DNA of 64,000 nt from Dichetophora obliterata (Eukaryota > Arthropoda > Insecta > Diptera > Sciomyzidae), in contig OY986436.1 in assembly GCA_963920525.1 (NCBI GenBank), forward strand, positions 92,488,868 through 92,552,867, in the 5' to 3' direction. The notes below the pieces were generated by a model. The model worked only from the letters and a program-made list of their open reading frames with translations. It ran no database searches and was not told where the DNA came from. Made by a program: the position numbers and the translations under genes. Below, one piece after another: positions 23,505-34,015 of the stretch; position 1 is the stretch's first letter, and each line of letters begins with the position of its first letter.

Positions 23505-23868
23505 TTATGTATCCACAGTTAGTGGATACTTTAGACTTTTAGTGAGAATATGTTCTTCGATAAGTTCTTGAAGTAGACGATGTGAATGCAAGACAATTTG
23601 AATGCTGGCCAAAGCTTCATGTCGGCGGCACTTTCCAGTGCACGTTTCTGATAAAATGGCCAAAACATTCAATGACGAACTTAGCACATTGGCGAAGATA
23701 ACTGCAATACTATTAATATTTATTTACACTTAATTCGCACAATAAACTATAAAAACTAAAGCATATCATCTAGCAACTCAAACAAATAACACAATTTGAC
23801 AACTATCATCAGTTCCGCTCTTTCGCTCACAATTTTTTGACAGAAGGAAACAAATTAATGGTGATGTC
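23505..23868 (-). mobile_element. Element E copy 3, partial
   Basis: Antiparallel to elements at 15,627 and 24,655 (GCTGGCCAAAGCTTCATG, GATAAAATGGCCAAAACA, CTCACAATTTTTTGACAG). Ends at 23,868 against the start of element L, so one terminus is gone. The minus- and plus-strand frames through this family do not give a recognised protein. Confidence 0.75.
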
Positions 23869-24029
23869 CATAGCAAAATGAGATAAGGTAGTGTTAGGGC
23901 GGAGAGCCGGTGACCGAAACTGACCAAACGAAGTTGGCATTTCATACAAAAACTGCAACCAATGAGAATGCAATATGAAAGCAAAAATTGCCAAAAATAT
24001 AAAAATGGCTGAGTTTGACAGTTATGGTC

Positions 24030-24149
24030 ACATGTCACACTTAGAGGACACGGACAAATTTGTTGTTGTTCTCACGGGTAAAAAAAAGCTTTCTTTTACT
24101 CGTGAAAACAACAACAAATTTTTCCGTGTCCAATTAGTGTGGCATGCGC
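24030..24149. mobile_element. Hairpin M, ~120 bp, inserted in element L
   Basis: Absent from the L copy at 31,930. Arms GGACACGGACAAATTTGTTG and CAACAAATTTTTCCGTGTCC with GTTGTTCTCACG/CGTGAAAACAAC, around the loop AAAGCTTTC. Outer CATGTCACACTTA and TAGTGTGGCATG extend the palindrome. TSD not resolved. Confidence 0.75.
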
Positions 24150-24194
24150 CTAAGAAAGAGAGCACATACAACCCTAACACTACCTTGTCTAGTT

Positions 24195-25200
24195 CATGAC
24201 CCTGTTCTCACTCGCCTTAAAAAAGGCAGAGTAATGGCGTTATTTTGACACTATGCATCTGTCAGGTGTTCTTACTACCGACTTTTTTAAGCCCGCCTTA
24301 TTTTGTATTCCGAGAACAGTCCATAAATGTGGTGTTAAATTTCGGAGAATTCATTACTTTGTAAGTCTTAAATTAAACAGCAACGCAAACAGAAAACCCA
24401 ACCAATGCAAAACAAAATGTATTTGCGCTAAAACATAAGAGAACCACGAGGAAAATGAGGCACAATGAAACTTCAAAGTAACAGACGTCAAAATGAATCG
24501 CAAAATTTTTAAAATTTTTGAAAATGCTGCCTCACGTAACTTGTCACCTTCCCACTTCCCACCTTACCTGTAGACGTCAAAATTAATCCGATGCTCCGCC
24601 TAACGTAAGGCGCGTGAGAACAGGCTCCATGATGTATAAGAAAACCAGGTGTTAGTGAGTTTTTGACAACACCATGAATTTCTTTGCTTCTGTCAAAAAA
24701 TTGTGAGCGAAAGAGCGGAACTGTTGATAGTTGCCAAATTGTGCTATTTGTTTGAGTTGCTAGATGATGTGCCATAGTTTTTATTGTGCGAATTAAGTAT
24801 AAATAAATATTAAATGCAATTAACTGTGCCGTGTTGTGTTAACAAAAATTTATTGCAGTTGTTTTCGCCGATTTGCCAAGATTTTTATTGAATGTTTTGG
24901 CCATTTTATCAGAAACGTGCGTTGGAAGGTGCCGCCGACATGAAGCTTTGGCCAGCATGCAAATTGTCTTGCATTCACATCGTTGTTTTTTTTGCATAAC
25001 GCACAGCGTCTCATATATTTTTTACTGTTTTCCATATTACTTTAATCTCAGTAAAAATCTTATAAACTTGCAGAAATACACGAATTTAACATTCATTGCA
25101 ATTCACCATCAGCTGTTTTTGACAAGAGCGGGGAAACATAATTTTATCGTTTTGAGATAGAAGTATCAAACTCAGTAACACCTCTATTTCTTGCACAATG
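24195..25200 (+). mobile_element. Element E copy 1, 8-bp TSD, carrying element C
   Basis: Starts CATGATGTATAAGAAAACC (allowing for element C) and ends TTTCTTGCACAATG; inner arms AGGTGTTAGTGAG and CTCAGTAACACCT. GTCTAGTT flanks both sides (24,187-24,194 and 25,201-25,208), and L copy 2 shows the empty site as GTCTAATT. CA...TG ends with an 8-bp duplication fit the hAT superfamily. ~576 bp without element C; no transposase. Confidence 0.85.
24198..24627 (+). mobile_element. Element C copy 3 (430 bp, TSD CAT)
   Basis: Same ends and length as copies 1 and 2. CAT on both sides (24,195-24,197 and 24,628-24,630). It landed three bases inside element E, which itself sits in element L: a three-level nest. 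Confidence 0.9.
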
Positions 25201-25227
25201 GTCTAGTTCTACTATGCCCAATAAACA

Positions 25228-25425
25228 TTTACCTTGGAGTTCGGCTTGACTTCAAGTAGAGCTCCAGTACGTTTCTCCAATCTCCAGTCCTGGATATCAA
25301 CTTGACCTCCACTTGAGATCTAAGCCATTCTCCAGGAAAAAGGACCTTCGATCTCAAGTTGAGATAAGGCTGGATCTCCACTTGATCTCCAAGGTCTTTC
25401 TCTAACCGATCTCCAACCCAAAATG
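25228..25425 (-). repeat. GATCTCCA-rich low-complexity block
   Basis: Words GATCTCCA, CTCCACTTGA and CTCCAG recur irregularly, giving one strand strongly pyrimidine-rich. The 77-codon minus-strand frame here (25,229-25,462) has no recognised domain and is probably a by-product of the repeat. Confidence 0.55.
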
Positions 25426-25682
25426 ATATCAGAAATAATTTTTTAAGAGAAAGCTTCGCCAATTATTTTTCATTTTAGATCAATGAAAATAGTTTTAAGC
25501 CTAATATTACACATTTTCACAAAATTATTTAAAATAAATTATATTATTATTCAAATTCTAAATGGAAACGTTTTGGTTGCATGCATTAATTATGCTCTTA
25601 AAAAGAAGACTTGTTTACACATTTTTATAAATTAATGAAAATAATTTTTTTATTTTTTCGCTTATTTTAAAAATAATCTAAA
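25426..25682. other. Unassigned AT-rich
   Basis: Nothing recognised. Confidence 0.4.
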
Positions 25683-25866
25683 ATTAAAGTTTTTTCTAAA
25701 TGACCTTGTTTTTATTATGTTGATTTTATAAGATTTAAATACAAATTCTAAATTTTTGATAGTTTAAATCATACTTGATTTTAAATACAAATTCTAGTTG
25801 TTTGATAGTTTGAAATAGTTTATTGAGCTTTATCGTATAACAAGGTCATTTCGAAAAAACTTTAAT
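25683..25866. mobile_element. 184-bp MITE of the foldback family, copy 2
   Basis: TIRs of 28 bp: ATTAAAGTTTTTTCTAAATG and, inverted, CATTTCGAAAAAACTTTAAT, continuing CCTTGTT/AACAAGG. The interior holds the ~40-bp TTTGATAGTTTAAATCA units also seen at 1.3-1.77 kb. Confidence 0.8.
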
Positions 25867-26139
25867 CAAGTGGTAGAGCACGACCAAACAGAAACAAGCT
25901 GAAAATATATCACAAAAATCTAAAAACAACTTCAGTAACAATGCTTTGTTAGTGGAAGACTTCCAGCAGAGTGTTGGACTCCATAATAATAACATAATCA
26001 TAAAGACTAAAGTAAAGCAAAAATAAAACAAATGTGAAAATATGAAATGGGAGAAAAACTGAGAACTTGACACTTCAAATCTCATCGCCTTTGTGGTGCA
26101 GTGTGCTAGTGCGCGCTTTCACGGGTATCACAAAGATTT

Positions 26140-26335
26140 CTGATGAAGCCTTTAGCAGGGCCGAAATTGCAATAAAATCAGCTAGTGATTTTTTCCTTTT
26201 CATATTAAAAAAATCGTTGATGTTGTTTCTTTGGAAAGATTCGTTAGAACAATTAATTGTTCTAACTTTGACCTAAAGCTCAATAAACGATTTTAAACTA
26301 TCAAATAACTAGAATTTGTATTTAAAATCAAGTAT
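26140..26335 (+). mobile_element. Foldback family, copy 3 (partial)
   Basis: TGATGAAGCCTTTAGCAGGG, GAACAATTAATTGTTC and AACTATCAAATAACTAG match 29,935-30,130 almost throughout. Only one arm is present. Confidence 0.75.
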
Positions 26336-27044
26336 GAAAATTTATGACTTGGTAAAATGGTAAATTCCTTATCGTTTTGGTAATTATTTTTGTTGAAGAA
26401 ATTTTTTTTTTAAAAGTTCAATTTTGAATACCGTCTGTCGATGGTAGTTAATTAAAGTAATTTGTATGTGGGTTAGCTCCTTGTTTTAAAATATAGTTTT
26501 AAGTACAATGTGAAAATCAGTAGTAGTGATACAAAAGTATGTAAAAAGATGTTTTTTAACTCTCATGGACTGCAAAACTCGCGAAAAATAATAAAAAATA
26601 TTCAAAATCAAATTAAAATGGGATTTATTATTTCAAAAGCGATGAAAGGTGTAATCACAAAAATCGAGTAAACGCGCATCCCCTAGAAGTTGTTGAGTCC
26701 GCATAGGAATTTATTTCATCAACTCCAAAGTATGTGAGCCATTATAGTCGCTCTCAGAATTCATATAATGAGTGACAACTGCAAGTGTCAAAACGAAAAC
26801 TGGACTTTGATTTCTTTGTATGTAAGCCTCATTCAAAACAAACGCTGTGAAAAAATTTGTCATCACTTTCGTGTGGTCGGTCACTTTCCTTGCGATCGAG
26901 ATGGTAGAATTGAATTAAACTCACTATAAGGAAGATTTTATATAAAACAAAATGTTCGCAATTACTCTAGACACACAACTGCATTCTTGGGGATAAATGG
27001 GGACGTTTTTTAAAACAAAACTCAGTTCTATTAAAAGTCTGGCA
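26336..27044. other. Unassigned
   Basis: No gene recognised. Confidence 0.4.
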
Positions 27045-28215
27045 TAAAAAAAGATTTTTAGCCATAACTTTTGATTGGAAAGAGATATTGGAGTAATTTT
27101 TTCACATAAATTATTTTTGAGACTTGACTTTTTTGTAAAAAATATAAAAACAACATTTTGGAAAAATAAATTTCGCGAAAAAAATCAAAGTGGGAAAATT
27201 TCCGCTGCTAATGAATTTTATAATAACAAAATTACCGTTAGTTGAAAAATTTCAGAGGGGGCGTGGCAAAAACTAAGTAAGTAACATTTTAAGTTGGGAT
27301 GCACTTAATATGCATACCTAGTTTGAGCAAAATCTGTTGAGCCGTTTAGATTTGAATAAAGGCCAAACAAACAAACAAACAAACAAACAAACAGAAAATT
27401 AGTTTTGTTACTATAGATAGTCAATTGTATGAAAAAATAGATTTTTAGCCATAGCTTTTGAAAGAGATATTGGAGTAATTTTTTCACATAAATTATTTAT
27501 GAGACTTGACTTTTTTGTACAACATTTTGTGTTGTTGTTTTGATGACAAAAACAGTAAAATAATTTTTGCGCTTAGCTGGAAGAATTTTTGCAAATAAAT
27601 GCTTTGTCATATGAAAGGCAGCCAGATGTGCAATTTTTAATTGATTTCATTTTTACAACAATAACAATTTTTGAGTCATTTTTTGAGTAAAAAGTCAATA
27701 TTTTGGACCTTTTTTGACATAATTATAAGACATAGTTACACTGACTTAACGGTACAGTTCAACCTATTTTTGTAAAGTGATTTTATTGATCTTTTGAAGA
27801 AAAAAAATTTGAATGAAATATATTAATGGACAGCGGAGATATTTGCATCGAAAGACCAAACTTTGATTTTCATGTCGTTTTTTCTCATCTTAGGTAACGA
27901 TGTTTTATGAAAAAGTCGTTGTACTGAAAATTTCTACAATTTTGAATATACATGAGTATTTTTTATGTTAAAATAACAGAAATGTTTTAAAATTAAATAC
28001 ACAAAAAACTCCGATGGTAAAAAGTATTATAATTACAAAATTACTGTTAGTTGAAAAATTTCGGAGGGGGCGTGGCAAAAACTAAGTATGTAACATTTTA
28101 AGTTGGGATAGAAATAATATGTGTACTTAGTTTGAGTGAAATCCGTTCAGCCGTTTAGATTTGTATAAAGGCCAAACAAACAAACAAACAGAAAATGAGT
28201 TTTATTACTATTGAT
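27045..28215 (+). repeat. Two head-to-tail LINE-like 3' ends with (CAAA)n tails
   Basis: Copy a (about 27,045-27,420) and copy b (about 27,430-28,215) share AAAGAGATATTGGAGTAA, GAGACTTGACTTTTTTGTA, CAGAGGGGGCGTGGCAAAAA, AGCCGTTTAGATTTG and end in CCAAACAAACAAAC followed by CAGAAAAT and AGTTTT. Copy b has an extra ~400 bases in the middle. A conserved 3' segment ending in a short tandem tail is what reverse-transcribed non-LTR elements or their dependants leave; no reverse transcriptase is visible. Confidence 0.6.
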
Positions 28216-28700
28216 AATGGAATTTTGTAACTGGAATTATAGGTTTATGATTTTCACTGTTACGCTGTGAAGTTATGCTTTGTCTACACAGAGAGTTATG
28301 TTTGAGTTGCTAGTACACAGTTAAGAAAACACTCTTTCGTTCACCTCAAAGAGAAAGTGTGTATAATTTTTTGAATATTTTATATACAATAAAGCGTTCC
28401 GAAATATTTTTGCCGAAAAATGCATTACAAATAGTTTCAGTACGCTCACAAGCCCTCTATTGCAAAATTAAAAATTAAATAAAATAATTTAAAATTGACC
28501 TGCAAATTATATGAAAGTGACATTTTAGTAAAAATTAAGAAATATTTTTAACTTCAATTAAAAAAAAAAGATTTTTATCAGAATACCCAGAGTAGATACA
28601 TACATAAAGGTTTATTTATTTAAGAAAATCAATTCTCTAGCATGCCCGTATTATTTTGAGAGAATCTTTTTCTATACATTCAAGATACTAAATACGACAT
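28216..28700. other. Unassigned
   Basis: Nothing recognised. Confidence 0.4.
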
Positions 28701-28712
28701 TTTTTATTTGAT

Positions 28713-29147
28713 TATTTTTACTGCCCGCAAATCTATTCATTGGACGACTGGGAAAGTTGCATTTTAAGCAAAAAACAATGTCTTGTTACTAAAATGGCAC
28801 AGACAGATTTTGAAAACACTAATATCCTGCTCAATAATATAAAAAAACATACATCTGAAAAATTTACAAAAAATTGATTTTCTGATGCAGCTCTCTTTAA
28901 GCAAACAAATTTTAATGCAACTAATTTGCACATTGCCGTTACTCATAACCATGATGAAATTGAGTACCAATTGGTTAACCTTAAAAAAAGTGTCGACCAG
29001 CTTTTTGCTCATATTTAACTTTACCAATATTCTACATAAAATAAACAAAGCAAAATACAAAGTTTAATTTCTTTAAGCCGATCCATCACAGCTTCTATAA
29101 GAAATTAGAGAGTTCAGAAGACAATGAAGAAAACGATTTAGAAGAAA
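28713..29147 (+). pseudogene. Broken ORF of unknown family
   Basis: A plus-strand frame is open from about 28,713 (CPQIYSLDDWES...) through MAQTDFENTNILLNNIKK, meets one in-frame TGA near 28,877, and continues for ~45 more codons (SDAALFKQTNFNATNLHIA, DEIEYQLVNLKKSVDQLF) to TAA at 29,016-29,018. A different frame further on ends with an acidic tail (ESSEDNEENDLEEI, stop near 29,151). The mixture of charged, leucine and aromatic residues is protein-like and unlike the surrounding AT noise. I do not recognise the family. It could be a retrocopy or a decayed transposon gene. Confidence 0.4.
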
Positions 29148-29399
29148 TATAAAATAAACTGCATCTTTATTCATTTTAGAACTAGTAGAATTTGTTTTTA
29201 CTTCATTTAGACACTATTTAATTCATTATTTAAAAAATTTAGTGCAATTTCATTCTTAATAATATGTTTTAGTAAGTAGGTATGTACATAAGAGAAAAAA
29301 AAGTCAGTTACAAGTTATGTAACCGAAATTATTATCTGTTAAAAATGTTTAATGTTGTGGCCTATAAAAGACTCAGAATATTTTAAAACAGGTTGTTTT

Positions 29400-29639
29400 G
29401 AGCAAACAGTATGTAATACATTCGTTTAATTTCCTACCACCGACAAACGAAGGATTTTAAAGTTCTGAGTATATAGATATCAATATATGGAGGACCTCTA
29501 AAAATGAAAATTCAAAAAACGTGAAAAAGCTAAAAAGTGTGGCTAACATGCGACATTGAAAGTTTAACCCACACACAAATTTATTTAATTTGTTTTCCAA
29601 CGACAGAAGAAAGATTTGAAAATTCTGAGTATGCAGATA
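29400..29639 (+). repeat. ~170-bp imperfect direct repeat
   Basis: TTTAATTTCCTACCACCGAC... AGTTCTGAGTATATAGAT (about 29,426-29,480) parallels TTTAATTTGTTTTCCAACGAC... AATTCTGAGTATGCAGAT (about 29,586-29,639). Confidence 0.5.
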
Positions 29640-29905
29640 GTGGCGGCCGTAGCCTAGTGCGTGGCTCCTAAGCTAAAGAATCTGGGTAGCCCGGGTTCAA
29701 TTCCAGCTCAGACAGAAAGTTTTTTCAATTGAACTATTTTTTCTGTTCGGTCGTCACCTCTCTGCAGGCAATGGCAAACCTCAGAGAGTAAAAATTGCCA
29801 TGTAAAGCTTCTTGAGAACATAAGCCGTTCGGAATCGGCATAAAACACAGGTCCAGTTCTCGGTCATTTGTGATCAAACATTTAATAACACGCACAATAC
29901 AATTG
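29640..29905 (+). mobile_element. tRNA-derived SINE, family 1, copy 1
   Basis: tRNA-like head from GTGGCGGCCGTAGCCTAGTG (A box) to CCCGGGTTCAATTCC (B box, about 29,690-29,704), then a body with GTTCGGTCGTCACCTCTC, GGCAAACCTCAGAGAG and a core containing GCCGTTCGGAATCGGC. Compared with the copy at 38,854-39,020 the A-box region lacks 8 bases (GGTAGAGT). No ORF, as expected: SINEs use RNA polymerase III and borrow LINE machinery. TSD not identified. Confidence 0.85.
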
Positions 29906-29934
29906 ATCAATAGAAGCTCTATTTGATGAAGCTT

Positions 29935-30190
29935 TTAGCAGGGCCGAAATTGCAGTAAAATCAGCTAGTGATTTTTTCCTTTTCATATTGAAAATACGTT
30001 GTTGCTGTTGTTGTTGTTGTTGTTTCTTTGAAAAGATTCGTTAGAACAATTAATTGTTCTAACTTTGACATTAAGCTCAATAAACGATTTTAAACTATCA
30101 AACAACTAGAATTTGTATTTAAAATCAAGTATGATTTAAACTATCAAACATTTAGAATTTGTATTTAAATTATAAAAAATCAACATAGTA
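29935..30190 (+). mobile_element. Foldback family, copy 4
   Basis: TGATGAAGCTTTTAGCAGGG, a (GTT)n tract at 30,000-30,030, GAACAATTAATTGTTC and two AACTATCAAACA units. Right arm only. Confidence 0.8.
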
Positions 30191-30386
30191 AATCTCTTTA
30201 TTTTATAAAATAAGACATATATAAAAAAAGTATCAGAAATCAATAATAAACATATAAGCAACATTTTAAAAACAAAATAATGATTTTATTCTTTTTGGTT
30301 TCTTTAATATTTGCATAACAAAAAGAGGTCCAAAACGCTCTGCGGTTAAACAGTCTGCTCATAAATTAAAAAATTAATTAAATAAT

Positions 30387-31060
30387 TAAAAATGTTTGAC
30401 ACCAAAATTAACTCTGCATTGGAACAGGTTCCCTGCCAGGTCGTCATCCATTTAGATAAAAATCGTCGCTGGGGCTCTCATGCATTCCAGGAGTTTTCTC
30501 CACATATGACACCTATGCAATACCGAATTGAATGTTTTTAAGAATCTTTTCTGAACATATGATAGCTATGCAGTAGCAAAGTAGATGTTTTGAAAAATTC
30601 ATTAATAGGATCCCAGAAGTTTTCTACATGTATGACACCTATGTAGTTTCAAAGTGTATATTTTTCAAATTTTTTTTTAAAACATAATCAACTCTTTAGC
30701 TGCATTGGAGCAGATTCTATACCAGGTCATCAATTTGAGGTTAAGTCCGATTTGGGTCACTTAAGAGTTTTCTGCACATATGACACATATAAAGTCAGAA
30801 AGTTGGTATTTTTTAAAAATGTTTGACATCAAAATCAACTCTCTAGCTGCATTGGAGTAGATTCCCCATCGGATTGTGATCCGCATAGCAAAATCGTCGC
30901 TGGACTCCTACGCTTTCCATGAGTTTTCTGCACATTTGACACCTAGCTAGCCGTAAAGTGGGTATTTTTAAGAATTTTTTTACTCCAAAATGAAGTCTCT
31001 AGTTGCATTGGAACAGATTCCCAACCAGGTCGGCATCCGTTTAAATAATTTTGTGGATAC
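30387..31060 (+). repeat. ~150-bp satellite-like tandem array, 4-5 units
   Basis: The word TGCATTGGARCAGATTCC recurs at 30,416, 30,701, 30,849 and 31,004 (steps 285, 148, 155; the first step spans a decayed unit). Each unit carries ATGTTTGACAYCAAAAT, CTCTAGCTGCATTGG, CCAGGTCGTCATCCG, AAATCGTCGCTGG and GTTTTCTGCACATATGACAC. Unit size is close to nucleosomal DNA length. No coding frame is kept between units. Confidence 0.8.
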
Positions 31061-31130
31061 TTTTTTTCAAAAGCGGATACTTTGGATACTTTTTTGACCT
31101 TTTCATGGATACTTTCTTCAAAATCGTCGG
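31061..31130 (+). repeat. GGATACTTT short tandem cluster
   Basis: GGATACTTT occurs four times within ~70 bases immediately after the satellite array. Confidence 0.65.
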
Positions 31131-31929
31131 GCAGCACTGATGTTAACCTTCTAATTAAAAACTGTTAAAAAAAGTTACAAAATAGGTTCTTTTATTTCAA
31201 AACTTAACAAATGCCTTAAATATACTTTTTGAATATTTAAAAATATGGCAGATAAAGGATTAATTCGTGCTCAAGGATGTTTTATGGTTAGATTGATCGA
31301 CTAAGTATGAGTCAATATTTTCTTTCGTATTACAATCGATCATGAATAAAAATTAATATATTTTTTGAAAGTTAATACTGTTCACACAATTTTGGTTTTT
31401 ATAATGTTATTTTACGCCAAACAGTTACATTTTTTAAAAGTCATAATATAATTTTTAATAACAAAATTAGAGGAAGAAAACGTATTAGTCAAATGGGTCT
31501 TAAGAAATCTCGTATTATGAAAAAGCATGATATTTAGGCAACTGAGGGCTTATTCGCAAAGAAGACATCAAAATTTCTGAATAAACTTTTCATGCTCCAT
31601 TTGGCACAGCAAAAATGACAATTTCATATCAACAGATATAAGTTTTCTTCAACTCTTTCTATCATACCATGAGTGAAAAGTTTCCGATTGGCACACACCC
31701 TCTGATGAGAATTTCTGAACCACAAAAATAACGGCGGAGTGGTGAGTTAACATATGAAATATCGCCGGAATGGTGACTTTCCTCGAGATTTTACTACCAA
31801 AGTTATACATTTTGTGATAGTATTGACTAATATTGGACAACAATCAGATATAACGTTCCTTTCTAACATAGTTTCCCATCTCTTTATCTCTGCTAAAAAC
31901 AACGATTTCTTAGGAAGTAATACCTGATT
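31131..31929. other. Unassigned
   Basis: Nothing recognised. Confidence 0.4.
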
Positions 31930-32143
31930 CACAATACAAAATTAGACAAGGTAGTGTTAGGGCGAAGAGCTGTGACCGAAACTGTCAAAACGAAGTCGAC
32001 ATTTCATACAAAATCTGCAACCAATAAGAATGGAATATGAAAGCAAAAATTGGCAAAAATTCCAAAATGGCTGAGTTTGACAGTTATGGTCACTTAGAAA
32101 GAGAACACATTCAGCCCTAACACTACCTTGTCTAATTCTATTA
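31930..32143 (+). mobile_element. Element L copy 2 (uninterrupted)
   Basis: Left CACAATACAAAATTAGACAA, right CCTTGTCTAATTCTATTATG; inner GTAGTGTTAGGGCG and CCCTAACACTACC are inverted. It lacks hairpin M and element E and so records the pre-insertion sequence for both. Confidence 0.8.
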
Positions 32144-32506
32144 TGTACAATACTGCGTTATGTCGGTCGTGCGTTGACAGCTCGAGTAGAAACAACGAGT
32201 TCTTATGGTACAATTCGCAATTCGACCTCAACCCATAGAAATAAAAGATAAGGAAATGGTGTTCTACTCACACGCACTATACGTGTGTAGAAGGAATTTT
32301 CGTCGCTGAGAAAGCGAGATGGAGCGTCATTTTTTGACATAAGCCCTTGCCGAGCAAAAAAAAAAGTGTTGCCTGCCATTTTTGAGCAATAGCATCTGTC
32401 AAAACACAAGCTCTGCGTCATGAGCGCATTCATTATTTAGGGTGGCAAGGGCCTTTATTTTTTTCGTATTGGGATAAGCTTTAATAGTTATTTATTTGTT
32501 TACAAT
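32144..32506. other. Unassigned
   Basis: Moderately GC-rich, no recognised gene; CCCTTGCCGAGC and GGTGGCAAGGGC are weakly inverted. Confidence 0.4.
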
Positions 32507-32643
32507 GGCCCATTATCATAGTCAAAATAAAGTCGACTTTAAATTTAGAGCAAGCTTTTTGACATTATTTTATATTAAAAATCTGTCAAAAATGCTTATA
32601 CTAAATTTAAAGTCGACTTATATTTTGACAATGATAATGGGCC
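32507..32643. mobile_element. 137-bp MITE, GGCCCATT termini, copy 2, TSD AAT
   Basis: Starts GGCCCATTATCATAGTC, ends ATGATAATGGGCC; arms continue AAAATAAAGTCGACTTTA against TAAAGTCGACTTATATTTT. AAT flanks both sides. Compare 8,927-9,064. Confidence 0.88.
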
Positions 32644-33232
32644 AATTTCTTTGAAAACTTGACATGAAATTAAAATGGATTAGCGCCTTAAGGTTACAAG
32701 CTATAACTAGGTATTTTTATATAAAAAAATTATTAAAAGCCGACAGTTCGGAAAAAACTACACAAAACTATTTATTTTAAAGGAGTTTAATTTGGTATGT
32801 ATTTTAGTTGCTTAGTTTTTCTGTTATTTTAATATCAATTAAATATTTTGTAAAAAATAGTTTTTTTAAATGAATTATTAATAAATCATTAAAAGCAACT
32901 TTTGTTGTTTCAGTTTTATTCTGAGTTAATGTCTTTACTTTATTTTACTAATGCTTTTCTCTCTAAAAAAATTGGTAACGCAACATATTATATACTGGTG
33001 CCTTATAAAAATTACATAGTAAGCATATACCTAAAAATAAAAAATAATTTACGCCATTCTTTACTACATAACTGAATGCGGCCCTGTTTGAATGTTTTTG
33101 TGTTTGTATTAACTTCACTGGGTTTGTAAATACTTCGTTTAACTTCAACTACACCGCTTCCTTATATTTTACTTCTATGCCACAACCGTTGATCGTGCTT
33201 TATTCGTTAATTATCAACGAAGGGGTATAGAC
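32644..33232. other. Unassigned with MITE scraps
   Basis: CTGAATGCGGCCCTG near 33,070 resembles the terminus of element I, and CTTCCTTATATTTTAC near 33,152 the block attached to F copies 2 and 3. No complete element. Confidence 0.4.
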
Positions 33233-34015
33233 CATGGCAGAATAACCAGGTAGGGTAAAGAGATTCACCACACCGACAGCTAATGTCAAAATTAATTTTA
33301 GCGATGCCACTTTATAGTATTGTTGATTATTGTGTGGCAAATGCTTTGAGGGGAATTCGTACTAAGGTTAATGGGATAAAGTTAGAAAAAAATATACATT
33401 TAGTGAAACAAATAAAATATTATTGCCCATTATTTTTTGTTTATTTTTTTGAATTCTTAATTTCAATATATATATTAATTAAAAAAAAGCCAAAAACACA
33501 AAAGCCCGACTGTTTGAAACAATGAAATTATAGCGAATGGCCCAATCTACCTTTTTACATTAACAAATTCTAGGAAGCTGTGAAAATACATGCACACAAA
33601 AAAACACAAACACAACAAACGAAACTAAGCAAACGAATCTAATTGGCTTATTGGAAAACAAACAAAATACAAAGAAACAGTCAAACTGCTGTAAAAACAC
33701 ATAAAGCAACACCTGTTAATGGAACTTTAAAAACCACGTTCATCAAACATGCCATTGGGCTTCTTAAAACTACCAGACTTTTGGTTTGTAGAGCTTTCAT
33801 GTAAAACAGCAACATTAGTATATAAAAACAGGTTGGTAAAGTGTGGTATTAATACTACGGGGTTTTTTAGCGACTGAAAACCACGCAACTATGAATACCC
33901 TTAATGATACAATCATGGATTTTTCTTTGAAGATACGGCAGCACTGTATTTTGTGATTTTGACATTAGCTGTCGGTGTGGTGAATATCTTTACCCTACCT
34001 GGTTATTCTGTCATG
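33233..34015 (+). mobile_element. Element B copy 2 with internal deletion
   Basis: Ends CATGGCAGAATAACCAGG and CCTGGTTATTCTGTCATG. About 110 bases present in the other two copies are missing after CTAGGAAGCTG (near 33,580). Same orientation as copy 1. The 8 bases to its right are GGCCGAAC. Confidence 0.88.

Larger units (their letters stand above)
23869..25217 (+). mobile_element. Element L copy 1, split by E, C and hairpin M
   Basis: Left end CATAGCAAAATGAGATAAGG, right end CCTTGTCTAGTT (24,183-24,194) continuing as CTACTATG at 25,209-25,216 after element E. GTAGTGTTAGGGCG at the left and CCCTAACACTACC at the right are inverted. Compare the uninterrupted copy at 31,930-32,143. Hairpin M lies between GGTCAC and TAAGAAAGAGAG. 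Confidence 0.8.

Noticed and set aside
14099..24438. 61-codon ORF (MHLSGVL...) conserved three times
   Set aside because: Conservation reflects element C itself; it lies in non-coding MITE sequence with no recognised domain and recent identical copies.
26085..26120. Possible tRNA-like SINE head (GTGGTGCAGTGTGC)
   Set aside because: No B box follows and no repeated body is attached.
30387..31060. CRISPR-like array
   Set aside because: Units are contiguous ~150-bp tandem copies without unique spacers, in a eukaryotic context.
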